Shown here one piece after another: positions 49,590 through 58,465 of a stretch of DNA of 64,000 nucleotides (positions within the stretch are counted from its first letter, which is position 1; each line of letters opens with the position of its first letter). Below the pieces are notes generated by a model. That model saw only the letters and a program-made list of their open reading frames with translations, did not search any database and was not told where the DNA came from. The translations under genes were made by a program, and so were the position numbers. Source of the DNA: Gemmatimonadales bacterium (lineage in GTDB: Bacteria; Gemmatimonadota; Gemmatimonadetes; Gemmatimonadales; GWC2-71-9); contig JAHBVU010000012.1 in the NCBI GenBank assembly GCA_019637315.1, positions 42,685-106,684 of the forward strand. The letters run 5' to 3'.

Positions 49590-51512
49590 CTAAGGAACCA
49601 GACGCCGGCGGGCGATGTCGTCCACCAGACGGGTCCGGAACGCATCCAGCGGCATCACGTCCTGCTTGGACCCCGCCCCGCGGGTCCGCACCGCCACCGT
49701 CCCGGCCTCGGCCTCCCGCTGGCCGACCACGGCCAGGTACGGCACTTTGGCCACTTCACCGGCCCGGACGCGATAGTTGAGCGTATCGTTGCCGGCGTCG
49801 AGGGTCGCACGGATCCCCGCCTGGCGCAACACTTTGGTGACCTGCGCGGCCGCATCCCGCTGGGTATCCGAGATCGGCAAGACCCGAACCTGTTCCGGCG
49901 CGAGCCAGAGAGGAAACGCTCCCGCAAAGTGCTCGATCAGAATGGCCATGAACCGCTCGAACGACCCGCTCACGGCGCGGTGAATCACCACCGGACGGTG
50001 GGCCTGGTTGTCCTCGCCCACGTAGGTCAGGTCGAACCGTTCCGGCGCAGCGTAGTCGAGCTGGATCGTGCCCAGCTGCCAGGTGCGTCCAATCGAATCC
50101 TCGACATGAAAGTCGATCTTCGGTCCGTAAAAGGCGCCATCGCCCGGATTGATCTGATAGGCATGACCGGTCGACTCGAGTGCACTGCGAAGCGCCCCTT
50201 CGGCCTTGTCCCACAACTCGTCCGACCCGATCCGTTCTGCGGGCCGGGTGGAGAATTTGAGCTGCGCGGTCAGGCCGAAGGTCTGGTAATAGCCCAGGAT
50301 CAGCCGAGTCAGCCGCTGCACTTCGTCGCGGATCTGGTCCTCGGTCAGGAAGATGTGGCAGTCGTCCTGTTGAAACTGACGCACGCGCGTCAACCCCGAC
50401 AACGCACCCGAGACCTCGTTCCGGTGCAGCACATCGTAGGTGCAATACCGGATCGGAAGCTCGCGGTACGAGTGCTTCTTCGATCCGTACAGCAGATAAT
50501 GCGACGGGCAGTTCATCGGTTTGAGCGAGATGTCATGCTCGCCCGTCTCGCTGTCGAGCACCAGGAACATGTTCTCCTTGTACTTGCCCCAGTGCCCTGA
50601 CATTTCCCAGAGCGCCTTGTTGAAAAGGAGCGGGGTTTTGACTTCCTGATAGTCGTCCCGCTGCAGCTCGCGCAGGTAGTCGTTGAGGACGTTGATCATC
50701 GTGGTGCCGCGATCGGTCCAGAACGCAGCCCCAGGTGCGAACGGATGGAACAGAAAGAGATCGAGTTCGCGACCGACACGTCGATGGTCGCGCTTCCGGG
50801 CTTCCTCCAGCCGGTGGAGGTATCCCTCGAGATCATCTTTCTTGAACCACGCCGTACCGTAGATCCGCTGCAGCATCTGGCGCTTCTCGTCGCCACGCCA
50901 GTAGGCGCCGGCCGTCGAGAGCAGCTTGAAGTGCTTGAGGCGGGAGGTCGAGGGTACGTGCGGCCCGCGGCAGAGGTCGACGAACGGGCCGTCGGTATAG
51001 ACGGTAATCGTCTCGTCCGCGCCCAGCTCCGCGATCCGCTCCAGTTTGAGCGGATCGTCGGCAAAGCGTCGCCCCGCTTCCTCCCGGCCCACCACTTCTC
51101 GGACGAACGGATAATCCTTGGCGGCGATGTCGCGCATCACCGTTTCGATCCGGTCGAGATCATCGGGGGTAAACGGGCGGGGTACTTCGAAGTCGTAGTA
51201 GAAGCCGTCATCGATCGCGGGACCGAACCCGATCCCGGCCTTCGGAAAGATGGTCCGAACGGCGGTTGCCAGCACATGCGCAGCCGAATGGCGCAACAGA
51301 CCGAGCGCATCAGGATCGCGATCGGTCATGATCGACACTGAGGCATCCGTCTCGATCGGCCGTTCGAGATCCCGAATCTCGCCGTCGACGCGAACCGCCA
51401 GCGCCGCTTTGGCGAGCCCCGGGCCAATCTGGCGGGCAAGGTCGAGACCTGACGAACCGCTGGGCAACTCCCGGACACTGCCATCGGGCAGGGTCAATCG
51501 AACCACACTCAT
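49590..51512 (-). CDS. thrS: Threonyl-tRNA synthetase
   Basis: A protein of 640 residues. ATG 51512 is chosen because MSVVRLTLPDGSV begins the TGS domain and the start overlaps the stop of a small upstream gene. The editing domain shows HSAAHVLATAV and a CRGPHV Zn/editing motif; the class II core has motif 1 around FWTDRGTTMINVL, motif 2 (RYCTYDVLHRNEVSGALSGLTRVRQFQQDD) and motif 3 (HRAVSGSFERFMAILIEH). The anticodon domain ends the protein. It charges tRNA-Thr. No T-box or tRNA-like leader is visible. Confidence 0.95.
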   Translation of the reverse strand: MSVVRLTLPDGSVRELPSGSSGLDLARQIGPGLAKAALAVRVDGEIRDLERPIETDASVSIMTDRDPDALGLLRHSAAHVLATAVRTIFPKAGIGFGPAIDDGFYYDFEVPRPFTPDDLDRIETVMRDIAAKDYPFVREVVGREEAGRRFADDPLKLERIAELGADETITVYTDGPFVDLCRGPHVPSTSRLKHFKLLSTAGAYWRGDEKRQMLQRIYGTAWFKKDDLEGYLHRLEEARKRDHRRVGRELDLFLFHPFAPGAAFWTDRGTTMINVLNDYLRELQRDDYQEVKTPLLFNKALWEMSGHWGKYKENMFLVLDSETGEHDISLKPMNCPSHYLLYGSKKHSYRELPIRYCTYDVLHRNEVSGALSGLTRVRQFQQDDCHIFLTEDQIRDEVQRLTRLILGYYQTFGLTAQLKFSTRPAERIGSDELWDKAEGALRSALESTGHAYQINPGDGAFYGPKIDFHVEDSIGRTWQLGTIQLDYAAPERFDLTYVGEDNQAHRPVVIHRAVSGSFERFMAILIEHFAGAFPLWLAPEQVRVLPISDTQRDAAAQVTKVLRQAGIRATLDAGNDTLNYRVRAGEVAKVPYLAVVGQREAEAGTVAVRTRGAGSKQDVMPLDAFRTRLVDDIARRRLVP

Positions 51513-51640
51513 GGGGCAGACTCCATCGCGACCGGGCGCACTATCACGGGCGTGGCGGGCGCGAACCAAAAGAACAGGGCCAAACCGGCCGCAATGAGCA
51601 CCCCGAGGAAGAACAGGCGGACGAGCGGTCGTTTAGCCAT
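51509..51640 (-). CDS. 43-residue membrane microprotein coupled to thrS
   Basis: The frame from ATG 51640 to TGA 51509 gives MAKRPLVRLFFLGVLIAAG and a hydrophobic stretch, then a short APATPVIVRPVAMESAP tail. It has one predicted membrane helix (about residues 8-27) with positive charges at the N-terminus, so the tail would face the periplasm. The stop overlaps the thrS ATG as ATGA, which argues that it is translated. No family is recognised. It could be a leader peptide affecting thrS expression or a genuine small membrane protein. Confidence 0.45.
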   Translation of the reverse strand: MAKRPLVRLFFLGVLIAAGLALFFWFAPATPVIVRPVAMESAP

Positions 51641-51683
51641 GGATTGCTTCGTGAAAAGTCCCGAAACGTATTAAGTTAACTGT
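51641..51683. promoter_or_regulatory. Compact divergent promoter region
   Basis: These 43 bases must serve both the leftward thrS unit and the rightward valS unit. On the plus strand TTGCTT (51644-51649) is followed by CGTATT (51667-51672) at 17-base spacing; on the minus strand TAATAC (51668-51673) could be a -10 box. The plus-strand mRNA would have almost no leader. A short TTAAGTTAA palindrome is at 51671-51679. Confidence 0.35.
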
Positions 51684-52142
51684 ATGCCGCAGCGACGTAT
51701 ACGTCCCGAGACCGGGGCCAGCCTCCTCCCAACCATCCTGACCGGCCTCGGGATCGGATTGGCCATCGGCCTCCTGGCCGGCGAAGTGTTGGCCGGACGG
51801 GGGCGCAAGGCCCTGATTCCGTGGCGGCGCAAGCCCCCCGCCCCGCCCTCGACGGCGATCCTGACGAACCGGGTGCGCCAGAAACTCGAAGCCCTGCTGG
51901 GCGCCGAGGCCAGCGGCCTCACCCTGGTTGCCGTCGGACGCAACGGCATCGAGTTGCATGGCTGGGTGGCATCTCGCTCGAGCCGCAGCCGGGCCATCCG
52001 CGCCATCCGCGAGTTGCTCGGTGGTGACCTCACCCTGGTCGACCGCCTGCTGGTCTGGGGTGAGGACGATACTCCGCTGCCGCCCCGTACGCCCCCCACT
52101 CGACCCACCATCGTTCGGGACGAAGAGCCCGAGGTTGCATGA
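51684..52142 (+). CDS. Membrane-anchored protein with BON-like domain
   Basis: A protein of 152 residues. A Gly-rich hydrophobic segment (about 13-37: LLPTILTGLGIGLAIGLLAG) anchors it. Residues 58-128 look like a BON domain: TNRVRQKLEALLG, LTLVAVGRNGIELHGWVAS, SRAIRAIRELLGG, LVDRLLVW. BON domains bind membranes or lipids and often occur in stress proteins. The Pro-rich tail is disordered. Its stop overlaps the valS ATG by 4 bases, so it is translated from the same mRNA; the reason for that pairing is unknown. Confidence 0.6.
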   Translation: MPQRRIRPETGASLLPTILTGLGIGLAIGLLAGEVLAGRGRKALIPWRRKPPAPPSTAILTNRVRQKLEALLGAEASGLTLVAVGRNGIELHGWVASRSSRSRAIRAIRELLGGDLTLVDRLLVWGEDDTPLPPRTPPTRPTIVRDEEPEVA

Positions 52143-54826
52143 CCGAGCCGTTGGCACCGCAGTACGACCCGAAAACCGTCGAAGCCCCTCTGTACCGGTG
52201 GTGGCAGGACCGCCACCTGTTCACACCGCGCGGCGACCGTTCCCCCTACGTCATCATGATGCCGCCACCCAACGTGACGGCGCAACTGCACATGGGGCAT
52301 GGGCTCAATCTGAGCGTCCAGGACGTCATGGTCCGCTTCGAGCGGATGCGCGGCCGGGACGCCCTCTGGATGCCGGGAACCGATCACGCCGGAATCGCCA
52401 CGCAGAACGTGGTCGAGAAGCTGCTCGCCAAGGAGGGCAAGACCCGATTCGACGTGGGCCGGGAAGCCTTCATCAAGCGAGTCGAAGCGTTCGTGGCCGA
52501 GACCGGCTCGACCATCCTGGAGCAGATTCGGAGCCTGGGCGCCAGCTGCGACTGGGAGCACACCTACTACACGCTGAGCCCCGAGCTGTCGTCGGCGGTG
52601 CGCGAAGTCTTCGTGTCGCTCTATGAAAAGGGCCTGATCTACCGCGGCAAGTACATCATCAACTGGTGCCCGCGCTGCCTCACGGCCCTCTCGAACGAAG
52701 AAGCGGAGAAAGAAGAAGTTGACGGGCAAATCTGGCGGCTGCGCTACCCGCTGGCCGACGGTTCGGGGCATATCATTGTCGCCACGACCCGCCCCGAAAC
52801 GATGCTGGGCGACACCGCGGTTGCCGTGCATCCCGATGACGAGCGCTACGCCGGCCTGATCGGAACGAGGATTCGTCTGCCCGTGGTCGATCGTCTGGTG
52901 CCGCTCGTGGCCGACGCCGCGGTCGACCCGGCGTTCGGCACGGGCGCCGTCAAGCTGACCCCGGCCCACGATCCGCTCGACTTCGAGATCGCGTCGCGGC
53001 AGGCCCTGCCGGCCATCGACGTGATGACGCCCGATGCGCGGATCAACGACGCCGCCCCCGAACGGTTCCGGGGCCTCGATCGCTTCGACGCCCGGAAGCG
53101 CGTCGTCGCCGAGTTCGACGCCGCCGGTCTGCTCGACAAGGTCGAGCCCCATCGCCATGCGGTCGGACATTGCTACCGATGCGATACGGTCGTCGAACCA
53201 CGCCTGTCCGATCAGTGGTTCGTCAAAATGGCGCCGCTCGCCAAGCCGGCGCTCGAAGCCTATCGCGATGGGACTTTGACCTTCGTGCCCGAACGCCGCG
53301 GCGTCGAGTACGCGCTCTGGATGGAGAACATCCGGGACTGGTGTATCTCGCGGCAGATCTGGTGGGGACACCGGATTCCGGTCTGGTACTGCGAGAACGG
53401 CAGCTGCGGAGCCATGACGGCGAGTCGCGTCGACCTGACCTCCTGCCCGACCTGCGGCGGTGCCGTTCGTCAGGACGAGGACGTGCTCGACACCTGGTTC
53501 TCCTCGCAGCTGGTGCCGTTTACCTCGCTCGGCTGGCCGGACGACAGCGCCAGCCTGAGCCGGTACTATCCCGGTCACGCACTCGTCACCGCACCCGAGA
53601 TCCTGTTCTTCTGGGTCGCACGGATGATCATGTCGGGGCTCGAGTTCAAAGGCCAGGTGCCGTTTACCACGATCTACCTGCACGGCACCGTCCGCGACAC
53701 TCAGCATCGCAAGATGTCGAAGTCGCTGGGCAATGGCATCGATCCGCTCGACGTGGTCGAGCAGTACGGCGCCGACGCGCTCCGTTTTACCGTGATCGGC
53801 GGCCTCGCGGTTGGTACGGACGTGATCCTCGACCCCGCCGACCTCGAGAGCTCCTTCTCGACGGGGCGGAACTTTGCCAACAAACTCTGGAACGTCGGTC
53901 GCTTCCTGCTGTCCAACCTGGACGGCGGGGTGCGTCCGATCGGTGGCTCCGCAGCAAATGCGGTGTCGCGGGACGAGCTCTCCGTGGCAGATCGCTGGAT
54001 CCTGGCCCGCGCCGAGGCCACGGTCCGCGAAGCAACCGACGGATACGAGCGGCTCCGGCTCAACGACGCGGCCAATGCGATCTACCGGTTCCTCTGGAAC
54101 GACTTGGCCGACTGGTACCTCGAAGCCATCAAGCCGCGCCTCTACGGCGACCAGCCCGGCGGGGACGTGGCCCGCGCCGTGGCAGTCCGGGTGTTCGATC
54201 AGGCCCTCCGGCTGCTCCATCCGGTCATGCCCTTCATTACCGAAACGCTCTGGCAGCGCTTGCCGGGCAGGACGGGCGACGAGAGCCTGATGGTTGCCGC
54301 CTGGCCAAGCCCGGACCCGGCTGACACCGACCCAGTGGCCCTGAGCGAGTTCGGTGCTGCGCAGGACGTCATCACGGCGATCCGGTCGATCCGCGCCGAG
54401 TATCAGGTGCCCCCGGGGCAGACGGTCCGAGCGGCACTGACCCGCTGCGGCCCGGTCGTGACCGCCGCCTTCGCCTCCCTCGGCCCGATGATGCATCGCC
54501 TGGCCAAGGCCAGCGAGATCACGCTGGCCGGTGAAGACTCGGGCAACGGAGCAGCGGCTGCACATGCCGTGCTCACCGATGGCAGCAGCGTGACCGTGCC
54601 ACTCGGCGATCTGGTCGACACCGCCAAGGAATGTGCCCGACTGGGCCAGGAAGCGGCGCGGCTGACCCAGGCCATCGGCGCCCTCGAGCAGAAGCTGGGC
54701 AACGAGCAGTTCGTCAGCCGGGCTCCGGCAGCCGTGGTTCAGAAGGAGCGCGAGAAGCTGGCCAGCTGGCAGGATCAACGAGCCGTTCTCGACGACAAAC
54801 GAACCCGGCTGGGATGTCCGTCCTGA
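52139..54826 (+). CDS. valS: Valyl-tRNA synthetase
   Basis: A protein of 895 residues, normal for bacterial ValRS. HIGH signature is PPPNVTAQLHMGHGLN; KMSKS is in HRKMSKSLGNGIDP. The editing domain has TTRPETMLGDTAVAVHPDD, and zinc-type CPRC/CPTC pairs appear. The C-terminal coiled-coil arm (LGQEAARLTQAIGALEQKLGN) binds tRNA. It charges tRNA-Val and edits threonine. It overlaps the BON-like gene by 4 bases and the following lipoprotein gene by 13 bases. Confidence 0.95.
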   Translation: MTEPLAPQYDPKTVEAPLYRWWQDRHLFTPRGDRSPYVIMMPPPNVTAQLHMGHGLNLSVQDVMVRFERMRGRDALWMPGTDHAGIATQNVVEKLLAKEGKTRFDVGREAFIKRVEAFVAETGSTILEQIRSLGASCDWEHTYYTLSPELSSAVREVFVSLYEKGLIYRGKYIINWCPRCLTALSNEEAEKEEVDGQIWRLRYPLADGSGHIIVATTRPETMLGDTAVAVHPDDERYAGLIGTRIRLPVVDRLVPLVADAAVDPAFGTGAVKLTPAHDPLDFEIASRQALPAIDVMTPDARINDAAPERFRGLDRFDARKRVVAEFDAAGLLDKVEPHRHAVGHCYRCDTVVEPRLSDQWFVKMAPLAKPALEAYRDGTLTFVPERRGVEYALWMENIRDWCISRQIWWGHRIPVWYCENGSCGAMTASRVDLTSCPTCGGAVRQDEDVLDTWFSSQLVPFTSLGWPDDSASLSRYYPGHALVTAPEILFFWVARMIMSGLEFKGQVPFTTIYLHGTVRDTQHRKMSKSLGNGIDPLDVVEQYGADALRFTVIGGLAVGTDVILDPADLESSFSTGRNFANKLWNVGRFLLSNLDGGVRPIGGSAANAVSRDELSVADRWILARAEATVREATDGYERLRLNDAANAIYRFLWNDLADWYLEAIKPRLYGDQPGGDVARAVAVRVFDQALRLLHPVMPFITETLWQRLPGRTGDESLMVAAWPSPDPADTDPVALSEFGAAQDVITAIRSIRAEYQVPPGQTVRAALTRCGPVVTAAFASLGPMMHRLAKASEITLAGEDSGNGAAAAHAVLTDGSSVTVPLGDLVDTAKECARLGQEAARLTQAIGALEQKLGNEQFVSRAPAAVVQKEREKLASWQDQRAVLDDKRTRLGCPS

Positions 54827-56259
54827 TTCGCGGCGCCGTCCTGGCCTGCCTGCTGGCAGGGTGTGCCCGGATTGCGGAGCCGCCCGGCGGCCCGCCCGAC
54901 AGCAATCCGCCCAGACTGCTCGGCACCCTGCCCGATTCGATCACTGTCCTGCCCGGCTTTCGGAGTGACGCCGAGTTCCGCTTTGATGAGGTGGTCAGCG
55001 AGGGGGCCGCGCCGAACTTCGGCCTGGGCAGCGGCGATCTCGAGAGGCTGATCATCCTCTCGCCCAGCCCGAATGTGCCTCGGGTCAGCTGGAAGCGCCG
55101 GCGCATCACCGTCAGACCCCGCGAAGGATGGCAGCCCAACCGCACCTACCGGATCGAGCTGTTGCCCGGCCTCGTCGATCTCCGCAACAACCGGAGCCAG
55201 AACGGCGAGGTGATCACCTTCACGACGGGCTCGCCGGTCCCGGAACGGTACCTCGAGGGCCGCGTCGTCGACTGGACCACCGCCAGGGGTCAGGCGCTCG
55301 GTCTGGTCGTGGCGACGCTGCTGCCCGACAGCCTCGAGTATCGAACCCTGGCCGACTCGACCGGTCGCTTCCGGTTCGGCCCCCTGCCCGACGGCGAGTA
55401 CCTGGTGGCCGGGGCTATCGACCAGAACCGGAACTCGCGACTCGATGCACGCGAGTCGTTCGACACCACCCGCGTCGCCATCGGGCGCGACTCGGTCGGC
55501 GAGATCTGGGCCTTCCGGCACGATACGGTTCCCGCGCGGATCCAGACGATCGCGAAGCATGATTCGCTCGCCGTGATCGTGACGTTTACGCAGCAGCTGA
55601 ACCCGTATCAACGGCTGCCGTCGTCCGCGGGCAGAGTCCGCCTGCTCCCCGATTCGACCGATCTCGGAGTCGACTCGATTCTCCCCAGGGCGCTCTACGA
55701 CTCGGCCTACGGGCCCCGCGCCCCGGTCGACACCACCCCACCCAGTGACAGCGTCCGCGTTGCCGACAGCTTGGCACGGGTCAGAGCCGACTCCGTAGCG
55801 CGGGCCGATTCGGTGCTCCGTGCCCGGGAAGCAGCTCGCCGTCGGGCGCGTGGCATCGAAGAACCGAGACCGCCCGAGCCGCCGCTCACCACGAAGCCGC
55901 CGCTCGACGACAAGCTCATCATTCGCGTCCGGGAACCGCTGCGCGCCGGAGCCCGCTATGTCGTCGAAATCGACGGGGTCGAGAATGTCAGCCGGGTTGC
56001 CGGCCGGGCCGTGCTCGGCTTTCAGGTCCCGGATGATCCGAAACCTGCGGTCGATACCTCCGCAGCTGACTCCGCCCGGGCGCCGAGCGACAGCCTCCCG
56101 CCCGACTCGCTGCCGGTGCGTCCCGACACGGCAGGCCTGACGCGTGGCACCTGGTCCGCGGGCGCGGCGCAGCAGTCCCCGTCTCCCCGGGCCCCGCGCG
56201 CGCCGCATGAGTCCGTGACGGCGGCGGTACGTCCAGCCACGCCGCCCCGGCCCCGATGA
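54814..56259 (+). CDS. Ig-like domain lipoprotein with Asp/Ser/Ala repeat region
   Basis: A protein of 481 residues. ATG 54814 lies inside valS (13-base overlap) and begins a lipoprotein signal with LLAGC (Cys17). An N-terminal Ig-like (Big_5-type) domain is followed by a carboxypeptidase-regulatory-like sandwich (DSTGRFRFGPLPDGEYLVAG, DQNRNSRLDARESF) like those in Bacteroidota gliding-era lipoproteins. Residues about 310-350 are a DSV/ADS-rich charged stretch, probably disordered or coiled. The tail is Pro/Ser/Ala-rich. It is probably an outer-membrane-anchored structural protein; function unknown. Coupled to gmhB by ATGA. Confidence 0.7.
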   Translation: MSVLIRGAVLACLLAGCARIAEPPGGPPDSNPPRLLGTLPDSITVLPGFRSDAEFRFDEVVSEGAAPNFGLGSGDLERLIILSPSPNVPRVSWKRRRITVRPREGWQPNRTYRIELLPGLVDLRNNRSQNGEVITFTTGSPVPERYLEGRVVDWTTARGQALGLVVATLLPDSLEYRTLADSTGRFRFGPLPDGEYLVAGAIDQNRNSRLDARESFDTTRVAIGRDSVGEIWAFRHDTVPARIQTIAKHDSLAVIVTFTQQLNPYQRLPSSAGRVRLLPDSTDLGVDSILPRALYDSAYGPRAPVDTTPPSDSVRVADSLARVRADSVARADSVLRAREAARRRARGIEEPRPPEPPLTTKPPLDDKLIIRVREPLRAGARYVVEIDGVENVSRVAGRAVLGFQVPDDPKPAVDTSAADSARAPSDSLPPDSLPVRPDTAGLTRGTWSAGAAQQSPSPRAPRAPHESVTAAVRPATPPRPR

Positions 56260-56795
56260 ACGGGGCACGCCGTCCGGCCGCTTTTCTCGACCGGGACGGC
56301 ACCATCATCGCGGATGTGGGGTATCCCGCGAACCCGGATCAGGTCACACTGCTGCCGGGGGCACGTGAGGCGCTGGTCGCCCTCGCAGAGGCGGGCTACC
56401 TGCTGGTCGTGGTAACCAATCAGAGCGGGATTGCGCGGGGTCTGATTTCCTGGGCTCAGTACCGCGCGGTGGCAGAGCGGATGGAAGCGCTACTCCGCCC
56501 TGACGTCACGCTCGCCGCAACGTATGTGTGCCCCCATCATCCGGACATCGACGGCGCTTGCAGCTGCCGCAAGCCAGGGCTGGCTCATTATCTCGATGCG
56601 GTAATCCGACTGGACCTTGACGCCGGCCGCTCGATCTGGGTCGGCGACCGTGTCACCGATGTTGAGCCTGCCGCGCACTGGAACGGCCGTGGCTACCTCA
56701 TTCAACCCGGAAACGCCGCCCCCGTGGAACCACTCCCGCCCGGCACCATCCTCGTGCAAGACCTGGCGGAGGCGGCAACGCGAGCCCTCAGCTAG
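56256..56795 (+). CDS. gmhB: D-glycero-D-manno-heptose 1,7-bisphosphate phosphatase
   Basis: A protein of 179 residues of the histidinol-phosphatase-like HAD family. The nucleophile motif is FLDRDGTII, followed by VTNQSGIARG (motif II), CRKPG (motif III lysine) and WVGDRVTDVEPA (motif IV). The Zn loop CPHHPDIDGACSC has the Cys-His-Cys-Cys pattern of GmhB. It removes the C7 phosphate in ADP-heptose synthesis for LPS inner core, so the cell makes heptose-containing LPS. ATGA overlap with the preceding lipoprotein gene; its 3' end overlaps the convergent DUF1835 gene by 8 bases. Confidence 0.88.
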   Translation: MNGARRPAAFLDRDGTIIADVGYPANPDQVTLLPGAREALVALAEAGYLLVVVTNQSGIARGLISWAQYRAVAERMEALLRPDVTLAATYVCPHHPDIDGACSCRKPGLAHYLDAVIRLDLDAGRSIWVGDRVTDVEPAAHWNGRGYLIQPGNAAPVEPLPPGTILVQDLAEAATRALS

Positions 56796-57873
56796 TCTCG
56801 CTTGCGCGCACCAACCGAGCGGTCTCGGGGTCGTATCGCCAGGGCGGTGCCGGACCCATCAGCGCGACCCCACCCTGCCATCGTGCCGGGCCGTGGACCT
56901 CGAACCAGTCACGCTGCCCGGCAAGCACCGACTGACCCATCGGCGTGACCCGCAGCGGCACCTGGGAGAACTGCTCATCGCGAAGCTTGATCAGGGGTGG
57001 CGCGTGGTACAGGGTTGTCTCGAGCAGCGGGCGCGGCCCGTCGGTCAGACTGCGAAGCGTTGCATAGAACATCGAGTCGCCCTGGTACGGCGCCGCTTCC
57101 CGCGCCTGAACCACCGGAAAGGCATCGCGCGGGGTGGCTGCCCCGCCGGCAATCGCTTCGAGGCCCCACTGCTCAGTCTGACCCAGGCCGGTCTTCGGAT
57201 CCGGAAACTCCGCGAGGTACCGGGCCATCGCACCGCGGAGGAACGGCAAGCCCGGCTGATCCTCGTGAGCCAGCCGGTTGAGCCCCTGCGGATCAGGCGC
57301 CGTCATCGCCTGCCATGCTCTCAGGGCCACCTGGACTTGGTCCGTGGTGACGGGCGATCGCTGCGCATAGAGCGCTGCCAGGTCCGCCGGCTCCAACTGT
57401 CCGAGGCCGATGAACCGCTCGACCGAAGGATGCCGGTCGATCGTCACCAGGCTGACCCGACCCGCCGCCACCAGGGTGGCAAGGCGCGTCAGCAGAAAGG
57501 TCAGGATCATCTGATCGAAAAGATCGTGCTCGAACCAGAGCACGACGTCCCGATACGCATCAGCCTCGGACACCCTGGCATCCTGATACCCCAGGTTCCG
57601 GAGCGATTGGCCGTAGGACAGGTGGTACCGCATCGACAGGTGAATCGCGCGATCGCGCCAGCGGTCACGATCAGAAGCCCAGGGACGAAGCGGCCCCTCG
57701 CAGAGCGGATCGGCCCATTCGACCCGGTCGCCCTCGATCCCGGCGGCGACCAGTTTGTCGAGAATGTCGCTCCCCGGCCGCAGGTGCAGCGGAAGGTCCG
57801 CCCGGGGATCGCCGAAGACGAGATCCGACGACGGCGGCCGCGGTCTCTGTGTATATTGGCGGGCTATGTCCAT
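56788..57873 (-). CDS. DUF1835 domain-containing protein
   Basis: A protein of 361 residues. ATG 57873 is the last start upstream of the conserved LVFGD strand. Typical DUF1835 pieces are VFGDPRADL, DRVEWADPLCEGPL, VVLWFEHDLFDQMILTFLL, and a C-terminal helical region with SDMFYATLRSL-like text (GDSMFYATLRSL) and VTPMGQSVLAG. The function is not known; the family is cytoplasmic and sometimes linked to sigma-factor or phage-related loci. No Shine-Dalgarno is visible. It is oriented against its neighbours and overlaps both of them. Confidence 0.78.
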   Translation of the reverse strand: MDIARQYTQRPRPPSSDLVFGDPRADLPLHLRPGSDILDKLVAAGIEGDRVEWADPLCEGPLRPWASDRDRWRDRAIHLSMRYHLSYGQSLRNLGYQDARVSEADAYRDVVLWFEHDLFDQMILTFLLTRLATLVAAGRVSLVTIDRHPSVERFIGLGQLEPADLAALYAQRSPVTTDQVQVALRAWQAMTAPDPQGLNRLAHEDQPGLPFLRGAMARYLAEFPDPKTGLGQTEQWGLEAIAGGAATPRDAFPVVQAREAAPYQGDSMFYATLRSLTDGPRPLLETTLYHAPPLIKLRDEQFSQVPLRVTPMGQSVLAGQRDWFEVHGPARWQGGVALMGPAPPWRYDPETARLVRASETS

Positions 57874-58465
57874 GCGGGTCGCCGTCTGCGTGTCTGGTCG
57901 CGGGAGCAATCTCGCAGCACTGATCGCCGCCCTGCCCGAAGGAAGCCCCGCCACCGTGGCACTGGTGGTGAGCAATCGGGCATCGGCTGGCGGTCTGGAG
58001 CTTGCCCGCCGGTTGGGAATTCCGGCGGCGGTACTCGAAGATAGCACCGATCCCGCCGAGTGGCGCGCGCTGCTCGAGCGCTGGAGGATCGACTTCGTGG
58101 TCCTGGCCGGCTATCTCAAGCAGGTACCGTCGGAAATCGTGGCAGCGTACGAAGGGCGGATCATCAACATCCATCCGTCCCTGCTTCCCGATCACGGCGG
58201 TACCGGGATGTACGGCATCCATGTTCATCGCGCCGTGCTGGCCCGCGGTGATCGCGAGTCGGGCGCGACGGTCCATGCGGTGACCGAACAGTATGATGAA
58301 GGACCGATCCTGGCACAGGCCAGAGTACCGGTTCTACCCGGCGATACTCCTGAAAGCTTGGCAGCACGGGTGCTCACCGTCGAGCATCGCCTGCTGCCAG
58401 CGGCCGTTCTCAACGCGGCAGTGACCGGCCGCGCCACGCCTTTACCCGAGACTCTCGAGCTATGA
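57872..58465 (+). CDS. purN: Phosphoribosylglycinamide formyltransferase
   Basis: A protein of 197 residues from ATG 57872, chosen because GGCGGG lies 8 bases upstream; an ATG 6 bases earlier is possible. It has VCVSGRGSNLAAL for phosphate binding, the catalytic Asn-His pair in NIHPSLLPDHGGTGMYG, and the active Asp in EQYDEGPILAQ. It uses 10-formyl-THF to formylate GAR in purine synthesis. Overlaps purH by 4 bases and shares start-codon bases with the divergent DUF1835 gene. The upstream -10-like TATATT (57852-57857) would give a nearly leaderless mRNA. Confidence 0.93.
   Translation: MRVAVCVSGRGSNLAALIAALPEGSPATVALVVSNRASAGGLELARRLGIPAAVLEDSTDPAEWRALLERWRIDFVVLAGYLKQVPSEIVAAYEGRIINIHPSLLPDHGGTGMYGIHVHRAVLARGDRESGATVHAVTEQYDEGPILAQARVPVLPGDTPESLAARVLTVEHRLLPAAVLNAAVTGRATPLPETLEL

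Noticed and set aside
51509..51683. T-box or other attenuator upstream of thrS
   Set aside because: The leader is at most about 40 bases before the microprotein gene and has no stable stem with a U-run or T-box sequence.
51671..54778. Open frame of over 1000 codons on the minus strand opposite valS
   Set aside because: valS is certain on the plus strand. The antisense frame is low in hydrophobic order and shows no domain, as expected from codon bias in GC-rich genes.
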